Counted from the first letter of the stretch, positions 36,322 to 46,737 are shown. The stretch: 59,117 nt of DNA from Bacillus hominis (GCF_018332515.1 NZ_BOQD01000097.1:1-59117); one strand, 5' to 3'. Made by a program: numbers and translations. The notes: generated by a model from the sequence alone, not told the origin.

Positions 36322-37611
36322 ATGGAGATAGTTTATGAAGATTTCAAAGAGGCGTTATCCAAAATAAAACTGCTACGAGAAAGCGCTAATATAATAGAAG
36401 AAACTGTTCAAAGAAATGTTAGAGAAATTGTTCGAAATGTAAGAGAGAGTAAGGATGAGGCTTTATCTTTGTACACAAAAAAGTTTGATGGTGTAGAGAT
36501 AAAAAATTTTCGTGTAAGTGCAGAAGAAATAAAACAAGCAAGTAAGTTTGTAGAACAAGCTTTTTTAGAAGCGTTAGAAGAGGCAAAGAAAAATATTGTC
36601 TCGTATCACGAAAAGCAAAAAAGACAATCTATGTTCGATTGCGTGAGTGAAGGGGTAATTAGAGGACAGCTCATTCGGCCGTTAGAAAATGTAGGGGTAT
36701 ATGTGCCGGGCGGGACAGCTTCGTATCCTTCATCAGTATTAATGAATGTATTGCCAGCAAAACTCGCAGGAGTGAAAAAAATTGTAATGGTAACACCGCC
36801 GAGGCAAGGAGGAATTGATCCGCATATTTTAGCTGCCGCAAGTCTTGCAGGTGTAGATGAAATTTATATGGTCGGTGGTGCTCAAGCAATTGCTGCTTTA
36901 GCATATGGAACAGAATCGATTCCGAAAGTAGATAAAATAGTTGGCCCCGGAAATTTGTATGTCGCTCTAGCAAAACGAGAAGTATACGGGATAGTAAATA
37001 TCGATATGATTGCTGGACCATCAGAAATTGTAGTTATCGCAGATGAAACAGGAAATGCCGAATATATTGCTGCGGATTTATTATCACAAGCAGAGCATGA
37101 TGTGAGAGCGACTGCTATTTGTATTACAACGAATGTACAGCTTGCTAAAGAAGTAGAAAGAGAAATAGAAAGACAGCTAGAGACGTTACCAAGAAGTGAA
37201 ATAGCTCGTGAGTCAATAAAAAGAAATGGATCAATTTTTATTGTTCCTTCTTTAGAAGAGGCATTTCAATTATCAAATGAAATTGCTCCAGAACATTTAG
37301 AGTTACACATAAAAGAGCCAATGAATGCTCTAGCTTATGTAAAGCATGCTGGATCAATTTTTCTTGGTCCATATGCACCTGAACCGCTCGGAGATTATTT
37401 GGCGGGGCCGAATCATGTATTACCGACAAGTGGAACGGCAAGGTTTTTCTCTCCGTTATCCGTCGATGATTTTGTGAAAAAATCAAGCTTCGTTTCTTAT
37501 ACGGAAGAAGCGTTAAGAAGTGTACAGCATCATATTGTAGAACTTGCAAATAAAGAAGGTTTACATGCACACGCAAGAGCGATCCAAATTAGGTTTAAGG
37601 AGGAAGAATAA
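36322..37611 (+). CDS. hisD: histidinol dehydrogenase
   Basis: A 429-residue Zn enzyme performing the two last oxidations to histidine. Typical pieces are [52 protein letters not shown] and DLLSQAEHD (metal His). [10 protein letters not shown] and [14 protein letters not shown] complete the active site. It begins 10 bp after hisG and overlaps hisB by one base. Confidence 0.97.
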   Translation: MEIVYEDFKEALSKIKLLRESANIIEETVQRNVREIVRNVRESKDEALSLYTKKFDGVEIKNFRVSAEEIKQASKFVEQAFLEALEEAKKNIVSYHEKQKRQSMFDCVSEGVIRGQLIRPLENVGVYVPGGTASYPSSVLMNVLPAKLAGVKKIVMVTPPRQGGIDPHILAAASLAGVDEIYMVGGAQAIAALAYGTESIPKVDKIVGPGNLYVALAKREVYGIVNIDMIAGPSEIVVIADETGNAEYIAADLLSQAEHDVRATAICITTNVQLAKEVEREIERQLETLPRSEIARESIKRNGSIFIVPSLEEAFQLSNEIAPEHLELHIKEPMNALAYVKHAGSIFLGPYAPEPLGDYLAGPNHVLPTSGTARFFSPLSVDDFVKKSSFVSYTEEALRSVQHHIVELANKEGLHAHARAIQIRFKEEE

Positions 37612-38195
37612 TGCGCCAATCTAGTCAAGCACGTGAGACGACTGAAACAAAGATTAAATTAAGTTTGCAGCTCGATGAAAGTACGAGTGTTTCTGTGCAA
37701 ACGGGAGTTGGTTTTTTTGATCATATGCTAACTTTATTTGCTAGGCATGGAAGATTCGGTTTGCAAGTTGAAGCTGAAGGTGATGTATTCGTTGATGCGC
37801 ATCATACGGTTGAAGATGTTGGAATTGTACTCGGAACTTGCTTGAAAGAAGCATTGCAAAATAAAGAGGGGATTAACCGTTACGGCTCAGCATATGTACC
37901 GATGGATGAATCTTTAGGATTTGTCGCGATTGATATAAGTGGGCGCTCATATATTGTATTTCAAGGTGAATTAACAAATCCGAAGCTAGGAGATTTTGAC
38001 ACAGAATTAACGGAAGAATTTTTTAGAGCAGTTGCCCATGCTGCAAATATTACATTACATGCTCGCATTCTATACGGAAGCAATACACATCACAAAATTG
38101 AAGCTTTATTTAAAGCGTTCGGTCGAGCTCTTAGAGAGGCAGTCGATAAAAATGCCAATATTACTGGTGTAAATTCAACGAAAGGGATGTTGTAA
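37611..38195 (+). CDS. hisB: imidazoleglycerol-phosphate dehydratase
   Basis: A 194-residue single-function HisB without the phosphatase domain found in enterics. The repeated Mn-binding motifs HHTVEDVG and [15 protein letters not shown] are present, as are [13 protein letters not shown] and DLVHHTxED-like symmetry. It forms a 24-mer in other species. The separate histidinol phosphatase gene at the operon end supplies the missing activity. Confidence 0.96.
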   Translation: MRQSSQARETTETKIKLSLQLDESTSVSVQTGVGFFDHMLTLFARHGRFGLQVEAEGDVFVDAHHTVEDVGIVLGTCLKEALQNKEGINRYGSAYVPMDESLGFVAIDISGRSYIVFQGELTNPKLGDFDTELTEEFFRAVAHAANITLHARILYGSNTHHKIEALFKAFGRALREAVDKNANITGVNSTKGML

Positions 38196-38825
38196 TTGAT
38201 TGCAATTATAGATTATGGAATGGGAAATATTCGCAGTGTGGAACAAGCATTAAAATATATTGGAGCAGAGTACATCGTAACAGATGATAAAGAAGAAATA
38301 TTGAGAAGTGATGGAGTTATTTTACCAGGAGTGGGCGCATTTCCGAAAGCGATGGACGTTTTAGAAGAAAAAAATTTAGTATATGTGCTAAAAGAAGTTG
38401 GGAAATCAGGAAAACCGCTTCTAGGCATTTGCTTAGGAATGCAGCTTTTATTTGAAAAAAGTGAGGAACTACAAGACTGTAACGGATTAAATTTACTGCC
38501 AGGTGTCATTCGAAAGTTAAAAGTTCCTTATAAAATCCCGCATATGGGGTGGAATGAATTAAAAAAAGAAGGAGAAATATCGCTTTGGAATAGAGTAGAG
38601 GACGGTTCTTTCGTATATTATGTCCACTCTTATTATGCAGATTGTCCGGATGAGATTGTGTATGGGGCAAGTGAATATGGAGTGAAGGTACCTGGTTTTG
38701 TAGCAAAAGGAAATATATTTGGCGCACAGTTTCATCCTGAAAAAAGTGGTGAAATTGGAATGCAAATGTTAAAAAATTTCAAAGGGGTGGTAGAAGCATG
38801 GAAATCTTCCCAGCTATCGATGTAA
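38196..38825 (+). CDS. hisH: imidazole glycerol phosphate synthase, glutaminase subunit
   Basis: A 209-residue class I glutamine amidotransferase. The nucleophile Cys is in [13 protein letters not shown] and the His/Glu pair in [14 protein letters not shown]; the oxyanion loop is [11 protein letters not shown]. It feeds ammonia to HisF. It starts TTG at 38196 straight after the hisB stop and overlaps hisA by 28 bp. Confidence 0.96.
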   Translation: MIAIIDYGMGNIRSVEQALKYIGAEYIVTDDKEEILRSDGVILPGVGAFPKAMDVLEEKNLVYVLKEVGKSGKPLLGICLGMQLLFEKSEELQDCNGLNLLPGVIRKLKVPYKIPHMGWNELKKEGEISLWNRVEDGSFVYYVHSYYADCPDEIVYGASEYGVKVPGFVAKGNIFGAQFHPEKSGEIGMQMLKNFKGVVEAWKSSQLSM

Positions 38826-39517
38826 AAGAAGGGCGATGCGTAAGGCTGTATCAAGGAGAGTTTAGTAAAGAAACGGTGATGAATGAAGATCCAGTCGCAC
38901 AAGCAATCATATTTGAAAAAATTGGAGCGAAAATACTACACGTTGTTGATTTAGATGGAGCAATTGCTGGAGAGTCAGTAAATTTACCTGTCATTGAAAA
39001 AATATGCAAGGCGGTGCGTATTCCGGTGCAAGTTGGAGGAGGTATTCGGTCACTTTCGGCAGTGGAGAAGTTGTTGTCAGTAGGTGTAGAAAAAGTGATA
39101 TTAGGAACAGCAGCGCTATATGATAAATCATTTTTAGAAGAAGTGATTCGTCTATATAAAGAGCAAATCATAGTTGGAATTGATGCGAAAAATGGTTTCG
39201 TAGCAACGAGGGGGTGGCTCGATGTGTCTGAAGTTTCTTACATTGATTTAGCAAAGCAAATGGAAAGTTTAGGTGTTCAAACGATTGTGTTTACAGATAT
39301 CTCAAAAGATGGGACGCTTGCAGGTCCGAACTTTGAACAATTAGAGTTACTGCAAAAAAGTGTGGGCATTCATGTGATTGCTTCTGGAGGAGTGGCATCT
39401 ATTCAAGATGTGAAAAGATTAAATGATATGAATATATATGGAGTCATCATTGGGAAGGCACTTTACGAGAAAACGATTGATTTAGAAGAAGTGTTACAGG
39501 TTACAAAACTATGTTAG
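38798..39517 (+). CDS. hisA: ProFAR isomerase
   Basis: A 239-residue half-repeat TIM barrel that performs the Amadori isomerisation of Pro[20 protein letters not shown] has the catalytic Asp, [12 protein letters not shown] is the first phosphate loop, and [13 protein letters not shown] with VIASGGVAS gives the second half. AAAGGGGTGGTAGAAGC precedes the ATG inside hisH, and it overlaps hisF by 7 bp. Confidence 0.96.
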   Translation: MEIFPAIDVKEGRCVRLYQGEFSKETVMNEDPVAQAIIFEKIGAKILHVVDLDGAIAGESVNLPVIEKICKAVRIPVQVGGGIRSLSAVEKLLSVGVEKVILGTAALYDKSFLEEVIRLYKEQIIVGIDAKNGFVATRGWLDVSEVSYIDLAKQMESLGVQTIVFTDISKDGTLAGPNFEQLELLQKSVGIHVIASGGVASIQDVKRLNDMNIYGVIIGKALYEKTIDLEEVLQVTKLC

Positions 39518-40269
39518 CGAAACGAATTATTCCATGTCTAGATGTGAAAGAAGGGCGGGTAGTAAAAGGTGTAAATTTTATAGGGTTACAAGACGTCGGT
39601 GATCCTGTTGAAATAGCCGCATTATATAATGATGCGGGAGCAGATGAAATCGTATTTTTAGATATTACTGCGACGCATGAAGGGCGAAAAACGATTATAG
39701 ATGTTGTAGAAAAAACTGCTTCAAAAGTATTCATTCCTCTCACAGTTGGCGGGGGGATTTCAAATGTTCAAGATATGTACAATTTACTAAGAGCTGGAGC
39801 GGATAAAGTTTCAATAAACTCAGCGGCAATGCGAAATCCAAAGTTAATTCAGGAAGGTGCAGAACATTTTGGCTCACAATGTATTGTCGTAGCAATCGAT
39901 GCTAGAAAAGTAGCAGAAGATAAATGGAATGTATACGTAAATGGCGGAAGACTTGATACGGGAATGGATGCAATAGAATGGGCGAAGCGCGTTGTCGAGC
40001 TCGGGGCAGGAGAAATTTTGTTGACGAGTATGGATGCAGATGGAACGAAAAACGGATATGATCTTCGTTTAACAGAAGCAATTTCAAACAGCGTTTCTGT
40101 TCCAGTAATCGCATCAGGTGGATGTGGTCATGTGGATCACATTATAGAAGTATTTCAAAAGACAACAGTTGATGCAGCATTAGCAGCATCAATCTTTCAT
40201 TATGGCGAGGCCACTGTACAGGATGTAAAGAAAAAATTAAGAGAAGCAAATGTTGAGGTGCGGTTATGA
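39511..40269 (+). CDS. hisF: imidazole glycerol phosphate synthase, cyclase subunit
   Basis: A 252-residue TIM barrel related to His[20 protein letters not shown] holds the catalytic Asp near residue 10, VPLTVGGGI-like [15 protein letters not shown] the phosphate loop, and [14 protein letters not shown] the second catalytic Asp. It joins ammonia from HisH with PRFAR to give IGP and AICAR. Start ATG at 39511; 4-bp overlap with hisI. Confidence 0.97.
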   Translation: MLAKRIIPCLDVKEGRVVKGVNFIGLQDVGDPVEIAALYNDAGADEIVFLDITATHEGRKTIIDVVEKTASKVFIPLTVGGGISNVQDMYNLLRAGADKVSINSAAMRNPKLIQEGAEHFGSQCIVVAIDARKVAEDKWNVYVNGGRLDTGMDAIEWAKRVVELGAGEILLTSMDADGTKNGYDLRLTEAISNSVSVPVIASGGCGHVDHIIEVFQKTTVDAALAASIFHYGEATVQDVKKKLREANVEVRL

Positions 40270-40571
40270 AACCTAACTTTTCAAAAGGATTGATACCAGC
40301 TGTTGTTATCGAGGAAGATACGAAAGAAGTTTTAATGCTAGCTTATATGAATGAAGAAGCGTATGACAAGACGCTGGAAACGAAAAGAACATGGTTTTAT
40401 TCCCGTTCGAGACAATCGTTATGGAATAAAGGAGATACATCGGGAAATGTCCAATATGTGCAATCACTTTATTTAGACTGTGATCAAGATTCAATCGTTG
40501 TTGTCGTAAAGCAAGTAGGGCCTGCTTGCCATACGGGAGAAAAAACGTGTTTTCACTACAAAATTATATAG
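40266..40571 (+). CDS. hisI: phosphoribosyl-AMP cyclohydrolase
   Basis: A 101-residue single-domain His[17 protein letters not shown] and [19 protein letters not shown] contain the family signature, with metal ligands in DCDQDSI and Cys in [10 protein letters not shown]. In many Firmicutes hisI and hisE are fused; here they are separate genes 10 bp apart. It overlaps hisF by 4 bp (ATGA). Confidence 0.97.
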   Translation: MKPNFSKGLIPAVVIEEDTKEVLMLAYMNEEAYDKTLETKRTWFYSRSRQSLWNKGDTSGNVQYVQSLYLDCDQDSIVVVVKQVGPACHTGEKTCFHYKII

Positions 40572-40581
40572 GGGGATACAT

Positions 40582-40905
40582 ATGGAAGATATCCTTAAGT
40601 TATTATTTGAAACAATTGAAGAACGAAAGAAAAATCCACTCTCTGAATCATATACGAATTATTTATTTTCAAAAGGTGAAGATAAAATTTTAAAGAAAAT
40701 CGGTGAGGAGTGCACCGAAGTAATTATCGCGTCTAAAAATAATGATAAAGAAGAAATAGTAAAAGAAATGGTTGATGTGTTTTATCACTGTTTTGTTCTG
40801 TTAGCTGAAAAAAATATTTCATTAGAAGATGTCATGCAAGAAGTGAAAGAAAGAAATGGAAAGCTTTCGAGAGTAGGAGAGCGAAAAGAAATAGATACGT
40901 TATAA
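40582..40905 (+). CDS. hisE: phosphoribosyl-ATP pyrophosphatase
   Basis: A 107-residue helical MazG-like enzyme. [20 protein letters not shown] followed by [10 protein letters not shown] holds the EExxE...ExxD Mg-binding arrangement. It hydrolyses phosphoribosyl-ATP to the monophosphate ahead of HisI. TAGGGGGATACAT precedes the ATG. It is unfused and 12 bp before the histidinol phosphatase. Confidence 0.97.
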   Translation: MEDILKLLFETIEERKKNPLSESYTNYLFSKGEDKILKKIGEECTEVIIASKNNDKEEIVKEMVDVFYHCFVLLAEKNISLEDVMQEVKERNGKLSRVGERKEIDTL

Positions 40906-40917
40906 GGGGGAATATAT

Positions 40918-41937
40918 ATGAAAGTGGATTATCATCTTCATTTAGAAGAAGGGCCCTATTCAATAGGCTGGCTTGCCAAAATAAATGAAGCACTACAATA
41001 TTATGAGCCACTTCAAGAAGAAAGGCATTCTATTGGCTGGCTAATGAAAACACAAGAACGCCTGCAAAGACGTGTGAAGGAAGGACCATTTACAGCGAAA
41101 TGGATTGATTTATATTTAGAAGAGGCTTTGCGAAAAGGTATAAAAGAAGTTGGTATTGTCGATCATTTATACCGTTTTCATGAAGCGAAAGGATATTATG
41201 AAAAGTATGTAAATATTAGTGATTCTAAGCTCGGTCGTTTACAAAAAGAATGGTTAGATCAAGTAAGAGTAACGTCTCTTTATGATTTTACAAAGGCGAT
41301 TGAAGAGGCAAAAGAGCGATGGAGTAAACGAGGGGTAACGCTCAAACTTGGAATTGAAGCGGATTATTTTATCGGCGGTGAACAAGAGTTAAAAGGCTTA
41401 CTAGCATTAGGAGAATTTGATTATGTAATCGGTTCGGTCCATTTCATAGATGGTTGGGGATTTGATAATCCAGATACGAAAGAGTATTTTGATATGCATG
41501 AGTTACATACTTTATATCATACGTTTTTCGCTACAGTTGAAAGTGCTGTTCGTTCTGAGCTCTTTGATATTATAGCTCACCTCGATAACATAAAAGTATT
41601 TAATTACCGGTTAGATGAGAATGAACAGCTTTCTTATTATAAGGAAATTGCGCGTGCGTTAGTAGAAACGAATACCGCAACAGAAATAAATGCTGGATTG
41701 TACTATCGCTATCCTGTGCGCGAAATGTGTCCAAGTCCGCTTTATTTACAAGTATTAGCTAAGTATGGAGTTCCGATTACTCTATCCTCAGATGCTCATT
41801 ATCCGAATGATTTAGGAAAATATGTGGAAGAAAATATAAAGACATTACGCAATCATGATATTTCTCACATAGCTACATTTACGAAACGAGTAAGAACGAT
41901 GAGATTGCTTGAAGAAGAAGTAACAATTTCAAAATAA
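40918..41937 (+). CDS. hisJ: histidinol-phosphatase, PHP family
   Basis: A 339-residue PHP-domain phosphatase. Metal ligands are in VDYHLHLEEGP, VGIVDHLYRF, GIEADYF, GSVHFIDGW, DIIAHLDNIK and LSSDAHYP. The N-terminus carries an insert with three similar segments (SIGWLAKINEAL, SIGWLMKTQERL, TAKWIDLYLEEAL; about residues 16-65). It removes phosphate from histidinol phosphate, needed because HisB lacks that domain. GGGGGAATATAT precedes the ATG. Last his gene; hisC is not in this window. B. subtilis names are hisJ/hisK. Confidence 0.92.
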   Translation: MKVDYHLHLEEGPYSIGWLAKINEALQYYEPLQEERHSIGWLMKTQERLQRRVKEGPFTAKWIDLYLEEALRKGIKEVGIVDHLYRFHEAKGYYEKYVNISDSKLGRLQKEWLDQVRVTSLYDFTKAIEEAKERWSKRGVTLKLGIEADYFIGGEQELKGLLALGEFDYVIGSVHFIDGWGFDNPDTKEYFDMHELHTLYHTFFATVESAVRSELFDIIAHLDNIKVFNYRLDENEQLSYYKEIARALVETNTATEINAGLYYRYPVREMCPSPLYLQVLAKYGVPITLSSDAHYPNDLGKYVEENIKTLRNHDISHIATFTKRVRTMRLLEEEVTISK

Positions 41938-42005
41938 AACACGATTTTTTGATGAAAACCACCCTTTTTGTTCAAAATAAGAAAGAATGAAAAGGAGGAT
42001 GGAAA

Positions 42006-42179
42006 ATGGCGAAACAACAAAATAAACAAAATGTACAAAATGTACAAGTGGCGGAGCAAGCCTATACTTCTGAAGCGAGTAATACAGCTAATTCTGTTAT
42101 TGAGGAACAAATTAGCGATACAGTTGCAGAAGGAACAATCGATGCGAAGCTTGGGAAAGAATCGCAAGAAAAAGCGTAA
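42006..42179 (+). CDS. small Gln/Asn-rich hypothetical protein
   Basis: A 57-residue hydrophilic ORF (MAKQQNKQNVQNVQVAEQAY... ending GKESQEKA) behind AAAAGGAGG. The N-terminus repeats QNVQ; the centre (NTANSVIEEQISDTVAEG) is probably helical. No cysteine and no membrane helix. It could be a spore-core or stress protein, but I recognise no family. A terminator follows at once. Confidence 0.7.
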   Translation: MAKQQNKQNVQNVQVAEQAYTSEASNTANSVIEEQISDTVAEGTIDAKLGKESQEKA

Positions 42180-42211
42180 AAAGAGGGGAGAGTTGCATCT
42201 CCTCTTTTTTT
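42178..42211 (+). terminator. Rho-independent terminator
   Basis: AAAGAGG and CCTCTTT stem with inner AGA/TCT pairing and a T7 tail. Confidence 0.85.
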
Positions 42212-42323
42212 ATGGAAAAGTGTCGATTTTCAAAACTATAATCAAATTCCTTGGTTTTTATATGTGGATTTCTTACAATGAAATATAAGAGATATCTTAT
42301 TTTCTATAGAAGAGGTGTTAGTA

Positions 42324-43295
42324 GTGGCAAAAATATTAGTAGCAGGGAAAATTCCAGAAATCGGATTAGAACTATTAAAGAATCATGATGTAGAAATGTA
42401 CGATAAAGAGGAGTTAATTTCTTTAGATGAATTAACAGAGCGTGTAAAAGATAAGGATGCATTGTTAAGTTTACTTTCTACAAAGGTGACGAAAGAAGTT
42501 ATTGATGCGGCACCTCATTTAAAGATTGTTGCAAACTACGGTGCTGGTTACGATAATATTGATTACTCGTATGCAGGAGAAAAAGGGATTGCGGTAACGA
42601 ATACACCGAAAGTATCAACTGAAGCGACAGCAGAATTAACATTTGCACTTCTTTTAGCGGTGGCACGCAGAATTCCTGAAGGGGATACGTTATGTCGTAC
42701 AACTGGATTTAACGGATGGGCACCATTATTTTTCTTAGGCCGAGAAGTACACGGTAAGACAATTGGAATTATTGGCCTTGGAGAAATCGGTAAGGCAGTT
42801 GCAAAGCGTGCGAAAGCATTTGGAATGGATGTTTTATATACAGGACCAAATCGTAAGCCTGAAGCAGAAAGTGAACTAGGCGCAACATATGTAACGTTGG
42901 AAGAATTATTACAAACAGCGGACTTTATTACAATTAACTGTGCTTATAATCCAAAATTACACCACATGATTGATGAAGAACAGTTTAAAATGATGAAGAA
43001 AACAGCATATATTATAAATGCTTCACGTGGACCAATTATGAATGAATTTGAACTTGCTCAAGCATTAAAAACGAATGAAATTGAGGGTGCAGCCCTTGAT
43101 GTGTTTGAATTTGAACCGAAGATTACAGAAGAGCTAAAGGGATTAAAGAATGTTGTGCTCGCTCCTCACGTAGGAAATGCAACATTTGAAACTCGTGATG
43201 CGATGGCTGAAATGGCAGTTAGAAATATTTTAGCTGTATTAAATGGTGAAGAACCAGTAACACCTGTAAATCAAAAAGTATTAGTTACAAAATAA
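42324..43295 (+). CDS. D-2-hydroxyacid dehydrogenase (glyoxylate/hydroxypyruvate reductase type)
   Basis: A 323-residue NAD(P)-dependent D-isomer-specific dehydrogenase. The Rossmann motif GIIGLGEIGKAVAKRAKAFG lies near residue 150; the catalytic Arg is in IINASRGPIMNE, the Glu in AALDVFEFEP and the His in VLAPHVGNAT. It may reduce glyoxylate, hydroxypyruvate or 2-ketogluconate. The start GTG at 42324 follows AGAGGTG with proper spacing. Monocistronic. Confidence 0.92.
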   Translation: MAKILVAGKIPEIGLELLKNHDVEMYDKEELISLDELTERVKDKDALLSLLSTKVTKEVIDAAPHLKIVANYGAGYDNIDYSYAGEKGIAVTNTPKVSTEATAELTFALLLAVARRIPEGDTLCRTTGFNGWAPLFFLGREVHGKTIGIIGLGEIGKAVAKRAKAFGMDVLYTGPNRKPEAESELGATYVTLEELLQTADFITINCAYNPKLHHMIDEEQFKMMKKTAYIINASRGPIMNEFELAQALKTNEIEGAALDVFEFEPKITEELKGLKNVVLAPHVGNATFETRDAMAEMAVRNILAVLNGEEPVTPVNQKVLVTK

Positions 43296-43298
43296 AAA

Positions 43299-43325
43299 GA
43301 AACCTTCCGAAATCGGAAGGTTTCT
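43299..43325. terminator. bidirectional terminator
   Basis: GAAACCTTCCGA and TCGGAAGGTTTC palindromic hairpin between convergent genes. Confidence 0.9.
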
Positions 43326-44026
43326 TATTTTTCTTTATTTGCTCTTTTAGATGGTCTTTGTCTAAGAAATTGAGATAGCATATACAAAATATATAGTGGA
43401 ATAGCAATGAATAAGAAAACAGAAAAGTTACCGATCCCTGTTTGGTACATTGTGATAATGCTTCCGACTAAAAATAGTGTAATAATGATGCTATATCGTG
43501 GAATTGGTACATCTTTTAAACTTGGGATACGAATACGACTTACCATTAAAAATGCGAACGTTACAAATACTGTAATAAGAACGATTTTTGGAATGGTATT
43601 TGAAAATAATGTTAGGAAAGCGACAAGCCCTCCTGCTGCAGTAATCGGAACTCCAGTGAAATATTTCATAGAAGTAGAAGATGGTGTTACATTAAATCGT
43701 GCTAAGCGATATGCTCCGAACAGTGGGAATAATCCCGCTATGTATAGTCCAATGATTCCGTAGTTGGAAAAAGATGTGTAATACATTAAAACAGCAGGTG
43801 CTGCGCCAAATGTTACAACATCTGCGAGTGAATCAAGCTCTTTTCCCATTTGTGAATCAACGCGTAATAAACGAGCAACACGCCCATCAAGACTATCTAA
43901 CATCATCCCGATAAGTACTAAAATAGCAGCTGATTTATAATATCCTAAAGATGCATAGCCGATTGACAAAAATCCGCTATATAAATTTCCGAGCGTAAAT
44001 AAGTTTGGAATAGCTGCTCTATACAA
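43325..44026 (-). CDS. pssA: CDP-diacylglycerol--serine O-phosphatidyltransferase
   Basis: A 233-residue membrane enzyme making phosphatidylserine, the precursor of phosphatidylethanolamine. The CDP-alcohol phosphotransferase motif is intact: DGRVARLL, then SQMGKELDSLAD (D-G-x2-A-R-x8-G-x3-D-x3-D). About six to eight hydrophobic helices follow. It starts TTG at 44026 after AAGGGATC. psd is not next to it here, unlike in B. subtilis. Confidence 0.95.
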   Translation of the reverse strand: MYRAAIPNLFTLGNLYSGFLSIGYASLGYYKSAAILVLIGMMLDSLDGRVARLLRVDSQMGKELDSLADVVTFGAAPAVLMYYTSFSNYGIIGLYIAGLFPLFGAYRLARFNVTPSSTSMKYFTGVPITAAGGLVAFLTLFSNTIPKIVLITVFVTFAFLMVSRIRIPSLKDVPIPRYSIIITLFLVGSIITMYQTGIGNFSVFLFIAIPLYILYMLSQFLRQRPSKRANKEK

Positions 44027-44098
44027 AATCTGATCCCTTGCTTTCTGTTATAAATTCTTAATTAGTGTATGAAAGTTTACTTATTTTATCATACCATA

Positions 44099-44124
44099 AA
44101 TTTCTTTCTCATACGAAAGAAATT
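44099..44124. repeat. 26-bp inverted repeat upstream of pssA
   Basis: AATTTCTTTC and its exact complement GAAAGAAATT, spacer TCATAC. It lies between the ltaS terminator and pssA. It could be an operator or RNA hairpin. Confidence 0.6.
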
Positions 44125-44158
44125 CCCAATTTGTGAAAGATTTGAAGTGTAAGTAAAA

Positions 44159-44189
44159 AAGAAGCAACTTTTCACAAAGTTGCTTCCTA
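44159..44189 (-). terminator. Rho-independent terminator of ltaS
   Basis: GGAAGCAACTTTG stem with its complement, followed on the minus strand by TTTTTT. Confidence 0.9.
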
Positions 44190-44191
44190 CG

Positions 44192-46078
44192 TTATTCAAA
44201 TTTCGTTGTCATCGTTCCAGTTTTATATCGATTGTTAGGATCGAATCGTAATAAATCTCCATAAATCAGTTTGTCAGAGAGTTTTAAATCTGTTTTGGCT
44301 TTTTCAATATACGGCTGACATAGTGATACATCTGCCTCTTCACCTGAGCTTTTTTTGTAGCACATATTTTTTGTATATACATAATCCTCTGTTACAAAAC
44401 TACCATCGCGCATTACCATAAGTGGATCTTTTTCTTTTATAAATAAGTCAGTTCCAAATTCAACTGATTGATTCGTTTTAATACCAAGTAAATGAAGCAG
44501 CGTTGGTTTAATATCGATTTGACCGGATACTTTAGAAATGACTTTTCCTTCTTGACCAGGTACATGAATAATGAGAGGGACGCGCTGTAATTGCATCGCA
44601 TCAAACGGTGTAATAGCGTCTTTCCCAAGGAACTGAGCCATAGCTGCGTTATGGTTTTCGGAAATACCGTAATGATCACCATAAATGACAATAACGGAAT
44701 TGTCGTACAGTCCTTCTGCCTTTAATTGATTAATAAATAATTTAAGAGCTTCATCTGTGTAACGAACTGTTGGGAAGTAGCGGTTTAAAACAGCACTTTC
44801 CGAATTAAACTCATCAACATATTGATCTTCTGGATTTAGAAGAAACGGAAAATGGTTTGTTAAAGTAATAAATTTCGTATAGAACGGCTGCGGTAAAGAT
44901 TTTAGTTTTGGAATAGATTGCTCAAAGAACTCTTTATCTTTTAATCCCCAACCGACAGACATTTGTTCCGTGCCTACGTAATCATTTAAATTAAAATAGC
45001 GATCATATCCAAGTGCAGGATACATTACATCACGATTCCAAAATGTTTTATCGTTTGAATGGAAGACAGCAGAAGAATATCCGTATTTCTTTAATTGTTC
45101 TGGTGTAGCTGTATATTCATTTGTTGCATGAGTAAAGAACACAGAACCACGATCTAACGGATAAAGTGAGTTTTCCACGATAAATTCAGCATCAGAAGTT
45201 TTACCTTGTCCAGTTTGATGATAGAAGTTATCGAAATAAAAACTATCTTTAATAAATTCGTTTAAAAATGGAGTGATTTCTTTTCCGTTTATTTTTTTAT
45301 TAATAACAAAACTTTGTGTAGATTCCATTGAAATTAAAATTACATTTTTCCCTTTTGCAGCTCCAAATAAGTTTTTATCTACGTGTTTATCTTTTGCGTC
45401 AGTATAGTTTTTAATTTCAGAGAATCCATCCCCACTTGCAAATACACGTTCAGCTGAAGATTTAGATTGGAGTGTAATATCAAATAGATGATATGTGTAT
45501 AAACCTAAATTTTTCACGACAGTTTGACGGTCAAATGAGCGTGAGAACATTTGTGGCTTATAAATAACTGAAACGACAATTTGCAGTGCCAATAGCGCTG
45601 TTACACCACTAAAGAAAGTTCGCTTTTCAGAGCGTGAAAGTGGTGTTTTGTCACAAAATGCCGGGAATTTACGTGATATAAACATTAAAATAATTGCATC
45701 CGCAAATAAAAGTAATGTTTTATACGTAAAGAGTTCTTTAATGCTCGTTCCTAAATCAGCCATATTATTTGTTTGGAATAAAACGGGGAAAGTAACGAAA
45801 TCATCATAAAACCCGTAAAACATTGCATTTCCAAATAAAATAAATGACAGTATAAAACTAATTCCAATAATAATTCGGTTTCGGTACTTAGATGCAAGTA
45901 AAGCTAAACCGAAAAATAAAAGTAATGAAGCTAGTGGATTAATAAAAAGCATAAATTCTTCAAAGAAGTTATCAATTTTAATATCGAATGCTAGCTTGTA
46001 CACAATATATGTTTTAATCCATAATAAAACGACTGCAACGAGTGCAAATCGCAGTTTTGGAAACAAATGTTTTAGCAT
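44192..46078 (-). CDS. ltaS: lipoteichoic acid synthase LtaS family
   Basis: A 628-residue membrane sulfatase-fold enzyme that polymerises glycerol phosphate on the outer leaflet. Five N-terminal membrane helices (about residues 8-180) lead to an extracellular domain with E252 in SMESTQSF, nucleophile T294 in GQGKTSDAE and the metal motif YGDHYGISENHN. Several ltaS paralogues exist in the B. cereus group, so this is one of them. The ATG at 46078 follows GAGAGGAG. Together with dlt (4-8.6 kb) it concerns teichoic acids, though the two are 36 kb apart. Confidence 0.93.
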   Translation of the reverse strand: MLKHLFPKLRFALVAVVLLWIKTYIVYKLAFDIKIDNFFEEFMLFINPLASLLLFFGLALLASKYRNRIIIGISFILSFILFGNAMFYGFYDDFVTFPVLFQTNNMADLGTSIKELFTYKTLLLFADAIILMFISRKFPAFCDKTPLSRSEKRTFFSGVTALLALQIVVSVIYKPQMFSRSFDRQTVVKNLGLYTYHLFDITLQSKSSAERVFASGDGFSEIKNYTDAKDKHVDKNLFGAAKGKNVILISMESTQSFVINKKINGKEITPFLNEFIKDSFYFDNFYHQTGQGKTSDAEFIVENSLYPLDRGSVFFTHATNEYTATPEQLKKYGYSSAVFHSNDKTFWNRDVMYPALGYDRYFNLNDYVGTEQMSVGWGLKDKEFFEQSIPKLKSLPQPFYTKFITLTNHFPFLLNPEDQYVDEFNSESAVLNRYFPTVRYTDEALKLFINQLKAEGLYDNSVIVIYGDHYGISENHNAAMAQFLGKDAITPFDAMQLQRVPLIIHVPGQEGKVISKVSGQIDIKPTLLHLLGIKTNQSVEFGTDLFIKEKDPLMVMRDGSFVTEDYVYTKNMCYKKSSGEEADVSLCQPYIEKAKTDLKLSDKLIYGDLLRFDPNNRYKTGTMTTKFE

Positions 46079-46333
46079 AATATACTCCTCTCTTAAAAGC
46101 ATGACAGTTCCTGTGAGTTTGTTTGAAAAGTGCCTCACTATATATATACGAACAGTCCTTTATTATTATTATACTATGAGTATCATTATACGAAAATAAA
46201 AGAGGATTGTGGGCTTTTTTTGCAACAATTGAGTAGAAAAAGCGAAGTAGGAGACAATAAAATGGAATTTCTATGTATGATTATTATCATTCGTTAAACA
46301 TGGAAAGTATTGCGTAATGATACGGAGGTTATG

Positions 46334-46729
46334 ATGCGGAAATTATTATATTTTATAGTATGCATTAGTTTTATGCTTTTTGCTTCACCGAGTGTATCAG
46401 GGGCACAATATGATGCACCGCTCATGGAAGATGCACTTTATTCTGTTTTATTTCCAAAAATAAATAAAGCAATTGAAAAACAATATGGGAGCTTGAAACC
46501 TTATCAATGTCCTAAAATTATTAGTATAAAAAAAGTGTATAGTGGTACATATTTATTTCAAGCAATTATTGAAGTAACGAAGTATGAACAGGTTGGAGGG
46601 AAAATTCTTCCCCCATTTGAAAAAGTAGCAATTACATTTAATAACGAAGAAGGCGAATGGGAAGTAACAAAGATTATAGTAAAGCGCTTACCAAACGATA
46701 CGAAACTAAACTGTAAAAAAACAATATAA
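46334..46729 (+). CDS. secreted DUF3888-like protein
   Basis: A 131-residue protein with a signal peptide (RKLLYFIVCISFMLFASPSV, predicted cleavage after SGA) and a small extracytoplasmic domain with DAPLMEDALYSVLFPKINKAIEKQYG and PPFEKVAITF. The layout matches DUF3888, a small secreted family of unknown role in Bacillus. Two cysteines (in YQCPK and LNCKK) could form a disulfide. The second ATG (46334) fits GGAGG spacing better than the first (46331). Confidence 0.8.
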   Translation: MRKLLYFIVCISFMLFASPSVSGAQYDAPLMEDALYSVLFPKINKAIEKQYGSLKPYQCPKIISIKKVYSGTYLFQAIIEVTKYEQVGGKILPPFEKVAITFNNEEGEWEVTKIIVKRLPNDTKLNCKKTI

Positions 46730-46737
46730 AAAATTGT

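Noticed and set aside
41968-42288. A 106-codon plus-strand ORF
   Set aside because: It overlaps the 57-residue ORF at 42006 in another frame, is very Lys/Asn rich, lacks a ribosome site and continues through a terminator.
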